Positions 45,179-53,300 of a stretch of DNA of 64,000 nt are shown piece after piece; position 1 is the stretch's first letter; each line of letters opens with the position of its first letter. The position numbers and the translations under genes were made by a program. The notes below the pieces were generated by a model. It was not told the origin of the DNA. It did no database searches and saw only the letters and a list, made by a program, of their open reading frames with translations. Source of the stretch: JAWXBG01 sp044375415 (lineage in GTDB: Bacteria; Bacteroidota; Bacteroidia; Flavobacteriales_D; Sanyastnellaceae); the NCBI GenBank assembly GCA_044375415.1, contig JBILMS010000011.1, positions 1 to 64,000 on the forward strand, written 5' to 3'.

Positions 45179-45262
45179 GATTTATCCGTTGAGTTTTACA
45201 ATGGGCAAAGCGACTGGACGATTGATCCGGAATTGCAAATTCCAGCGATGTGGTGGGATTAA
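45173..45262 (+). pseudogene. 3' stump of a second MORN-like gene (plus strand)
   Basis: The plus-strand frame Y-P-D-L-S-V-E-F-Y-N-G-Q-S-D-W-T-I-D-P-E-L-Q-I-P-A-M-W-W-D ends at TAA 45260-45262. It is clearly homologous to the last 29 residues of the 714-residue protein at 41629-43773. It overlaps the minus-strand stump at its 5' end, so two divergent paralog genes seem to have lost everything between their 3' ends. Confidence 0.75.
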
Positions 45263-45529
45263 TATCGCGTTTCTATTTGATCAGTTATATATCAAGTTCC
45301 TTTTAATTAAGGTTTCGAATTCATCCAAGTATATAATTGATATATCAAACTCTTTCTATTGAGTTAAATAAAATGGGCAATTCTTTCAAACAATCGATTT
45401 TTTTCCTCAGACTTCAGTTGAACATTTCTAAATAAAATCTAGTTCCCATATCAAGTCAAAAATTTTTCTTGCGCAGTAGGGTGCAATATAGAAGAGGGTG
45501 TATTATATAAAATCCTTAAACCTTTTACC

Positions 45530-47572
45530 ATGAGAAGTATATTAACCTTCCTATTCTTAGCTGTGCTATGCCCACAGGTAAGCAATGCCTCCGGAATACT
45601 AATCCGAAATGCTCTGAACAATGAATTCATGGACTTACTTTATGACAGTGTTGAAGTAACAATACATGACCAAATCGTTCAAGTAAAAACGAAACAATAC
45701 TATCACAATTACTACGAACTTAGCCAAGACTTTCGATTCGGATTTCCTCTAAACGAAGGCGCTTCACCAGTTGATCTAAGATGGAGAATTGACAGCACCT
45801 GGTATGAAGCCGATTTTTCTCCACAGGCACAAGACAGTATAATGCCCGGTGAAGAAAATGGTTACGAAAACATTTTCTTAAATCAATTTATGGGGCCTAA
45901 TCCTTTCTACTTCACTTTTGCCAATCCCTTAGAAGCAGATGGTTACATCCTCATAGAGCTTACATATGTGTTTATGATGCCTTATCATCTGGGACTTTCA
46001 GAGTTCATTTACCCATTAAATCATAATGCAATCGGTGGCGAAAATATGGATCTCTTTATGTCAGTCAATGTGCAATCACAGCGAATAATTGATGAATATA
46101 CCTCTTCATTGGACGGTACTAACCCCCTTCAATCGGACTATCAGGTCTACTTTGAACTAGAGGAAAATTTAGAACTAGTAGAAGATTATGTGCTGTCCAT
46201 AGAATTCAATGCAGATGATCTGGGAATCTTTAGCTACAGCACCTTCACAAGCGTTTTTGAAGAAGTTGGATGCGACACATTAGGTCGAGGCTTCCTAGGA
46301 TTAATAATTGAACCGGGAAGCAACTCTGACATCGAAATTATACCTAAAATATTTTCTCTTGTTATTGATAGAAGCGGAAGTATGGACGGTACAAAAATTC
46401 AACAGGCTAAAGAAGCAGCATCCTTTATTGTCAACAATTTGAATCCAATTGACTATTTCAACATAGTAGATTTTTCAAGTGATGTACATTCGTTATTTTC
46501 AGATCACGTCGCGAATACAGCGGCGAACAGAACAATAGCCCTTAATTTCATAAGTAATATCACTGCAGGAGGGGGCACAAATATCTCCGATGCACTATCA
46601 GCCGGAATCCAGCAGTATAATGGTGCCAGTGAAGAAGCCGCGCATATTATGATCTTTTTCACTGACGGGCAGGCATCAGGTTCTATAAACTCCACCGAAG
46701 GAATCCTAGAACTCGTTAGCGATACCAAATCTCTTTATGCTCCGGAGCTAACAATTTTCAGTTTTGGTATTGGAGATTACGTAAATGAACAATTACTTAA
46801 TTTACTCGCACTTCAAAACAATGGACTTTATACGAACGTAGCGAATAATCTAGTTTCGGAAGTCATCAGCGAGTTCTACCTTCTTATTCAAAATCCGGTT
46901 ATGCTGAATACGCAAATCTCTTTTGATCCTCCGGTAGTCTATGAAGTATATCCGCACCCATTACAGAACTTATATATTGGCCAACAATTGAGAATATTTG
47001 GAAGATATTACTATGCTGATACTGTTCAAATTACCTTAAGTGGAAATGCTTTTGGTGAACCTGTAAGCTATACCTACGAAGTAGTGCTTAACGGTATCGA
47101 GAATCCGGAATACAATTTCGTTTCAAAAATGTGGGCTGATCAAAAAATAAAAAATCTACAAAATGAATTTTATGCCTCTTTTGATGCACAAGAACAAGAA
47201 GCTATTGAAGAAGATATTATCGGAGTGAGTTTGTGCTACGGTGTTATAAGCGATTTTACAAGCTTTCAAGATAATACGGGTAGTACATTCATCGAAGAAA
47301 CTACAATCGAAGACAACGTTAACATTGTGTTCCCAATTCCCTTTGAAAATGAACTTCGAATAGACCTAAGCTCTTTTACCAGGGGTGAAATCGTAGTCAT
47401 AGAATTTTACGATGCTTCAGGACGAATCATGCATAGCATGACGGTAGTCGTAGGCACTGAACTGTTAATTCTAAATGACGATTGGTTAACAGAGCTTCAA
47501 CCCGGAACCTATGTCTGTCGCATTATTGGCAATAACAAGGTAATCAGTCAAAAGGCAATTTGCGGGAAATAA
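45530..47572 (+). CDS. Exported VIT/VWA protein with T9SS type A sorting domain
   Basis: 680 residues. Signal peptide (~1-20, ending SNAS). Residues ~20-190 are a VIT-like beta domain, and ~270-430 a von Willebrand factor A domain with the MIDAS motif D-x-S-x-S (F-S-L-V-I-D-R-S-G-S-M), a second acidic strand (T-D-G-Q-A-S) and a mid-domain G-G-T-N. A beta-rich linker follows, then the last ~90 residues (V-F-P-I-P-F-E-N-E-L-R-I-D-L ... I-S-Q-K-A-I-C-G-K), a type A sorting domain. The VIT-VWA pair is seen in inter-alpha-trypsin-like proteins; here it is a surface protein that probably binds a divalent metal. The partner is unknown. Confidence 0.85.
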   Translation: MRSILTFLFLAVLCPQVSNASGILIRNALNNEFMDLLYDSVEVTIHDQIVQVKTKQYYHNYYELSQDFRFGFPLNEGASPVDLRWRIDSTWYEADFSPQAQDSIMPGEENGYENIFLNQFMGPNPFYFTFANPLEADGYILIELTYVFMMPYHLGLSEFIYPLNHNAIGGENMDLFMSVNVQSQRIIDEYTSSLDGTNPLQSDYQVYFELEENLELVEDYVLSIEFNADDLGIFSYSTFTSVFEEVGCDTLGRGFLGLIIEPGSNSDIEIIPKIFSLVIDRSGSMDGTKIQQAKEAASFIVNNLNPIDYFNIVDFSSDVHSLFSDHVANTAANRTIALNFISNITAGGGTNISDALSAGIQQYNGASEEAAHIMIFFTDGQASGSINSTEGILELVSDTKSLYAPELTIFSFGIGDYVNEQLLNLLALQNNGLYTNVANNLVSEVISEFYLLIQNPVMLNTQISFDPPVVYEVYPHPLQNLYIGQQLRIFGRYYYADTVQITLSGNAFGEPVSYTYEVVLNGIENPEYNFVSKMWADQKIKNLQNEFYASFDAQEQEAIEEDIIGVSLCYGVISDFTSFQDNTGSTFIEETTIEDNVNIVFPIPFENELRIDLSSFTRGEIVVIEFYDASGRIMHSMTVVVGTELLILNDDWLTELQPGTYVCRIIGNNKVISQKAICGK

Positions 47573-47621
47573 CAATCAATCAACGTGCAAACTGGTAAAT
47601 CCAATCAACTAAGAAGAAGAA

Positions 47622-49325
47622 TTATTTGTCCTCAGCTCTGAGCTCCAATAATTCTTCTTCTTCCTTTGGAATCAAAAACACCTCAGACTTATAGTGCCTT
47701 CCATCTTTATCATAATACTTCCAAACACCAATCTTCAATCCAGTGACTGTAAATTCCCCCATAACCATGAGTCCTTTTGAAACGTAATCTATTAGCAGAG
47801 TATTTGGCAAATTCTCTTTTGAATTAAGTTCCTTTTGATCAAAATAATCAAAAACAAAATGGGCATAATCCAACTTCCCAACAGCTATTAGTCTGAGAAC
47901 TTCGTTGTTCAGGAATTTTACTTCGATTGAATCATAACCTTCGGTAATCTGCCTTTCTCCAAACCGGTTAAAAACGTTGAACAATTCCGTGCTAAACGCG
48001 CTGTAGTCCCTATCAAATGAAGCCTTCATTGAATTCATTGAGCTATCGCTTTCGAAGTGTAGATTGTAATTCTTGTAGTATTTCCAATTGCCCTCTTTTT
48101 TGTATTCAACCAAAGTAGGAGCAAAAGGAACCGAAAAACGAGAACTTCGACTATAGCCGAATTGAGGATCTGACGAGAAAATCTGCTCCTGAGAAAATAT
48201 CGAAGGAGTAGCCATTTCCCGTGATGTGATGGCAAAGGAATTCAAAGCTGTGAGTTCGATATTTTGAAACCAAAGTAGGTTTCCCGGGTTGTATATAGTC
48301 TCGTTTCCACAAGCCAGCAAACCACCTTCAGAGGTATAGACTTCTGTATAAACAGTATTCGAATCGAGGGGTTTCCTCACGTATGTCAGCGACTTAATGA
48401 GATCAAAATTCGTTTTGGTAATGGCTACCCCGTCTTTAAAATGAATTTCTTCCACCAACTTCCCTTCTCTATCAAAACGTTTGCGCACTCCATTCAATTT
48501 ATCGTTTCTCCAATTTTCAGTTCTACATAATTGATTTGTACCCGGGTAATATTCGGCCCACTGACCGGTACGCTTTCCATTTTCAAAGAAACCTATGATC
48601 CATGGCAGTTCTGTAGAATAATTCTGAATCCATTTACCATGCAATAGTCCATCCTTTCCTTCCCCTTTGAGCCAAATATGCTTTTCTGCGGAAACAGAAG
48701 TTATTCCTGTGAAATCTTCGAAATAATGCAGTCCACATTCCGGCTTTTGTGGCGTCTCGAAACGAGTTTCTAAATAAAAAGCCATCGAATCATAATAATC
48801 GTAAGCCCCTTGTATGAGTTTAAGTTCGTCAATCGAAAACCCAGAGAACACCTGCCAATCGAGCACTTCAGGAATTCTGATATCCTTTACCCAAGCAAGA
48901 TTATTGTCTTCCGAAATTCTCCTGGCCAATTCGTCCCAACCGGATTGTTGCATCAGATAACCTACTGCGCAATAGGTATTGTAGTTATCGATAAATACCG
49001 GAACCCTTTCAGCCACATATTCATTTAATGGAAAGAGTCCACGATCTCGGTAGCTTTTCAGTACTTCAATTAATTCTTTTCGGGTAGATAATTGCTCTTG
49101 GGTTAAATTTTTCACCGAATTGGATTCAAGAACCGGTATCACAGACATCAGATGTGCGCGGACATATGCCGCATCTGTTTCAAAGATTTTAGCTGGTCCA
49201 CTCGGAGCCAAGAGGGGATAATTTTTCCAATTGTAATTAAATTCACAGAGTTGATCATAAAAGCTATTGGCCTGCGCAACGATGCTGATCAAAAGAAGGA
49301 CGAGTGAAGATGTGAGCTGTTTCAT
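47622..49325 (-). CDS. Exported MORN/YwqK-like protein with Bacteroidota N-terminal domain
   Basis: 567 residues from ATG 49325 with a signal peptide (MKQLTSSLVLLLISIVAQA). Residues ~20-180 form a domain common in this phylum (F-Y-D-Q-L-C-E-F-N-Y-N-W-K-N-Y, then V-P-V-F-I-D-N-Y-N-T-Y-C-A-V-G-Y-L-M-Q-Q-S-G, then W-Q-V-F-S-G-F-S-I-D-E-L-K-L-I-Q-G-A-Y). Residues ~200-300 carry MORN-like G-K-W/G-Q-W-A-E-Y-Y strands. A final domain ends R-A-E-D-K. The 3' stump at 45074-45178 is a paralog's tail. It is convergent with the VIT/VWA gene. Function unknown. Confidence 0.75.
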   Translation of the reverse strand: MKQLTSSLVLLLISIVAQANSFYDQLCEFNYNWKNYPLLAPSGPAKIFETDAAYVRAHLMSVIPVLESNSVKNLTQEQLSTRKELIEVLKSYRDRGLFPLNEYVAERVPVFIDNYNTYCAVGYLMQQSGWDELARRISEDNNLAWVKDIRIPEVLDWQVFSGFSIDELKLIQGAYDYYDSMAFYLETRFETPQKPECGLHYFEDFTGITSVSAEKHIWLKGEGKDGLLHGKWIQNYSTELPWIIGFFENGKRTGQWAEYYPGTNQLCRTENWRNDKLNGVRKRFDREGKLVEEIHFKDGVAITKTNFDLIKSLTYVRKPLDSNTVYTEVYTSEGGLLACGNETIYNPGNLLWFQNIELTALNSFAITSREMATPSIFSQEQIFSSDPQFGYSRSSRFSVPFAPTLVEYKKEGNWKYYKNYNLHFESDSSMNSMKASFDRDYSAFSTELFNVFNRFGERQITEGYDSIEVKFLNNEVLRLIAVGKLDYAHFVFDYFDQKELNSKENLPNTLLIDYVSKGLMVMGEFTVTGLKIGVWKYYDKDGRHYKSEVFLIPKEEEELLELRAEDK

Positions 49326-49453
49326 ATTTTGTATTTAAAATTCGAGAACAAATATGTCTCTCCACTTTTCCTTTTAAAAGGAGCACTTGGTGAAAAGGAT
49401 TTTCCACTTAGGGAAAAATTATCGCGTCGTATGACTTGAAATAGTCATTTTAA

Positions 49454-49621
49454 GACTTGACACACTCTATCGGTTCAGTAAACATCAGCGACTTTCTTTT
49501 ATTCATAACGAGTTATGGATGTACCAATGCTTGTGGTCAATTTGACTTAGATAAAAGCGGGACAGTGAACACAGTAGATTTGTTAGTGATGATAGCGGCG
49601 TTCGGAGGTATTTGCGGGTGA
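49454..49621 (+). pseudogene. Dockerin-like C-terminal fragment
   Basis: An open frame after TAA 49451-49453 with no start codon: H-S-I-G-S-V-N-I-S-D-F-L-L-F-I-T-S-Y-G-C-T, then C-G-Q-F-D-L-D-K-S-G-T-V-N-T-V-D-L-L-V-M-I-A-A-F-G, ending C-G and TGA. The pair of EF-hand-like loops (D-L-D-K-S-G-T-V-N) resembles a type I dockerin and the last ~25 residues of the giant PKD gene nearby. The gene body is missing. Confidence 0.65.
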
Positions 49622-49719
49622 GGTTCGAAAATATGGATTATGAATTATGAATCGTCCCCCTGAGCTTGTCGTTTCCTTGAGTTTTTCGAAAGGTGGTGAT
49701 CGATTTCGTTTATCTAAAA

Positions 49720-49880
49720 TGATCTGAGTTCGCAAGACCTTCCGTGTTTTAACACAAAGGGACTTCGGAAGAATTTCACAAAGGACGCGGAGGAAATGAT
49801 GCGCTTTCAGCGCGTATCGAACACTTACTTGACGCCATGTCGTTTCTAATAAATGATGCGCTTTCAGCGCGGGACTATAA
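49720..49880 (+). repeat. Dispersed intergenic repeat module A, copy 4
   Basis: Carries CTTCGGAAGAATTTCACAAAG and GCGCTTTCAGCGC at 49801-49813 and 49858-49870, with the family's ~45-base spacer. Confidence 0.65.
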
Positions 49881-49924
49881 ATAGAATCCTTCGCATTTGC
49901 CCTTCGGTTTCTTTGGGCTACAAA

Positions 49925-50160
49925 TTAAGGAAAGCTAAAGGGAAAGGGTAGCATCTGGTTTATCTGAGACATGCAGTCCGCAAGACCTCGCGCCCTTCGT
50001 TCGCTTGCGAACTTTACCATTAAAATCCTTGCGAACCTTTGCTTAAACATTACGTTCCTTTGCGATACTAATAAGGGAAAGGGCAAGAGAAAGGGAAAGG
50101 GTGGCATTTCGTTTATCTGAGATGTGCATTCCATATGGCCTTAAACACGATCATCGGCCA
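49925..50160 (+). repeat. Dispersed intergenic repeat module B, two copies
   Basis: Two consecutive copies, each starting with an AAAGGGAAAGGGT-like run, then GTTTATCTGAGA, and (first copy) TTCGTTCGCTTGCGAAC and CCTTTGCGATACT. The second copy is cut short by the terminator region. Confidence 0.6.
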
Positions 50161-50242
50161 ATAAATTTCGAGATTTAGTACGCATCTTTCTCCGCCAAAC
50201 CGATCCAATCAGCACATCATCACATTAGCACATTAGCACATT

Positions 50243-50275
50243 AAAAAAAGACCCCGATCCATTTCTGAATCGGGG
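50243..50275 (-). terminator. Intrinsic terminator of the giant PKD gene
   Basis: On the minus strand a CCCCGAT ... ATCGGGG stem (7 pairs, 10-base loop) is followed by TCTTTTTTT, directly downstream of the minus-strand gene that ends at 50329. Confidence 0.85.
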
Positions 50276-50328
50276 CCTCTCCTATTATCCGTCAAACCTG
50301 TTCCGGAAGCACCTCCGGAGCATCGGGC

Positions 50329-53300
50329 TTAAGGACAAATCGTATTAAACAATCCTAAGAATGTCAAGAAGTCGGCAATATTCACAACACCATCGCCATT
50401 AAAGTCTCCAGGACATGGAATCTTCACAACAAAACAATAAGTATCTGTACAAACGGTTCCATCTGCATTTACACCTGTTACTGTCAAGCAAACTGTTTTT
50501 GCTCCGGTAGTAGCATATGTGTGCGTTGGATGTTGCAAAGAGCTGTTGTTGCCATCTCCAAAATCCCAGAACCATGATGTGATCGTTGTACCTGAACCAG
50601 CATGACTGTTGTCGGCAAACGAAACTGTTTTACCGATAATAGTCTGATTGTAGGCCGCATGAACATCACATTCAATCGGACAAGGAGAACAATTGCGCTG
50701 TACATCCTGACAGTATGTTACACTGGCTCCACTTGGACATGTGATCGTCAAACACACATGATAGATTCCATCGGCAGCATAACAATGTGTCGCATTTTCA
50801 AGATTGCTCATCGTTCCATCTCCAAAATCCCATAGATATGTATTGCCATCGTGCAAGCAATCTACCAAGTACAATGGTGAGAAGTTGAAGCAGCAATTAT
50901 CAGAGATCGAATAGATGAGATCCTGTGGTAAGCAACATCCATTTGTACATGGACCGGGAGTCCAAGATGTAACACCACCATAATAGTAGGCATAACATGA
51001 ATTAGGATAAGTAACTCCGTCGCAACCACACACAGGATCATACACGTCGATGCAAGCTTGAGTAGGATCAATCTGCGCAGGATTAATGCAAGGCTGACCA
51101 CAGTTCAAAGTAATGTCGATACAGAACTCATCGTAGATCACATTGCCTGCAGCATCCACGCAACAGTCGTAGTGACAAATGGTATACGTTCCTGATCCGG
51201 GGAAGCAGAATGTAACATCATCACCGGCGAGTTGTGATTGAATAAGTCCGAATACCCATGATTCACATCCATAAATGTTTCCATCAGGTGTAAGATCGTG
51301 GAAGGTTACGCAACAACCATCGGCACTAATTTCCCAATTGAAATCGGCATTAGGTGTGCAGCAACAATTCACGGTTACTTCATGACAACCGATACCTATC
51401 GGTGGAACGCCGGGACATTCTGCATACATACAAACGAGGTATGTTCCGCTACTTGGATAAGTATGGCATAGATCAGAAGTCAATCCTGTGCCATCTCCAT
51501 AATCAAACATCACATTTGCAGGATTTGGGCAATCTACAGTCCAGATCGGACTTACACATACACCACAATTCTGAGATGAGAAACTGAAATCTGCCGGATA
51601 GCAGCAGCCGCAATTAACCTGAATAGTGATACACACGGTGTAAGACTCACTTGGATCGTTACAGCAATATACCGTTGCACACACGGTGTAAACACCATTG
51701 GAAGTATACGTGTGCGTTGAAGACCATCCACTTCCGTTTGTACCATCACCAAAATCCCAATTCACACAAACGTTTCCGCAGTAATCATCAGTACTACTCA
51801 AGTTGAAATCGTAAGTGCACCCGTTGTTTGCGAAGTTAATTACTGACCATGATGGTAATTTACAACCACAGTCTACTGTAATCTCATGACAAACAGTGGA
51901 TGATATTGATGGATTATCACAGCAATAGATAGTTAGGCAAACATTGTAAACACCTGCACAATCGTAAGTATGAATCGGACAGAATGCCAATGGAGTATCA
52001 ACGATTGTTCCATCGCCAAAATTCCAGGTAGCACAGTAGCCTGTTGCATCCCATGGGAATACCGGACAGAATCCAAATTCAGAGCAATTGTCAGCTGTTG
52101 TAACCCAGTTGAAATCAAAAGGACCAACAGGTTGACAACCGCAATCGGTTATAACTACTTCCTTGCAAATAGTAGTACACAAAGAAGGATCGATAATATT
52201 ACCCGCTGCATCAATATTTCCGCAGCAGCAAGCTGTCATACACACCGTGTAAACTCCATTTGCCGTATAGGTATGACATGGATTAACTCCGGTTCCTGTC
52301 GTACCATCGCCAAAGTCCCAGGTAATGCAATCTGTTGGACAAGGACCTTCGAATATAGGTGCAAAACAAGCCGTACACTGATCAACAGAAGCAAACCATT
52401 CGAAAGGTAAGGTGCAGCAGTTTGTTTCAACTGTAACACATCTTTCGACAACAACTGACGGATTGTTACAGCAATATACTCTGATGCAAATAGTGTGGAA
52501 TGGCGCGCAATCATCGAAAGTATAAGTAAGTACATCCGTTCCGGAAATTACAACACCATTATCGAGAACCCAATCCCAACAAAGCGGTGGACAATAGTCG
52601 TCAGTCGATCCCCAAGTAGCAGTAACGGTGCATCCTTGAGCACTTGCATTTACAAATATAGAAGAAGGCAACTTGCAACAGTCCACCTGAACTTCTTTGC
52701 ACGTAGTAACCGCCTGAGATGGATCGTTGCAGCAGTATACTGTTACACAAACGGAGTAAACACCACTACAAGTGTACGTGTGCGTTGGGCAAATGTCTAC
52801 GGGATGATTTTCAACCGTACCATCACCGAAACTCCATGTAGCACAGAATATGCTCGGATCTACTGTTGGGTTAATGCAGAAACCAACTTCACAATTATCA
52901 AACACAAATGTGTCGAAATTCACAAAATCGGGTACTTCACAACAATTCACAGTTACCTCGTGACAACCGATACCAACCGGAGGAATACCCGGGCATTCAA
53001 CATACATGCAAACCAAGTAGGTTCCACTTCCGGTGTAGGTATGACAAAGACTTGTGCTCAAACCTGAACCATCACCGTAATCGAACATGACGTTAGCTTG
53101 ATTTAAACAACCCGCAGGCCATATTGGGCTCACGCATACTTCACATCCATCAGTTGTATAAGTGAAATCTGTTGGATAACAACAACCACATCCGACGATT
53201 TCAACCGGTGTACAAAGAGTAATGCAATTGTCCACTGTACCATCTGTATTTACGCAACAAGCGGTCATACAGATATTATAAATACCATTCGCTAAATATG

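Noticed and set aside
45156..45362. A 68-codon plus-strand ORF
   Set aside because: It lies out of frame across the two gene stumps, which explain the sequence better.
33733..49870. The spaced GCGCTTTCAGCGC units as a CRISPR array
   Set aside because: Only pairs of units occur, they are scattered over 16 kb in both orientations, their spacers are themselves conserved, and no cas genes are present.
51970..53067. Long minus/plus antisense ORFs (146-190 codons) within the giant PKD gene
   Set aside because: They are shadows of the repeated, Cys/Thr-rich coding sequence on the other strand; no starts or domains.
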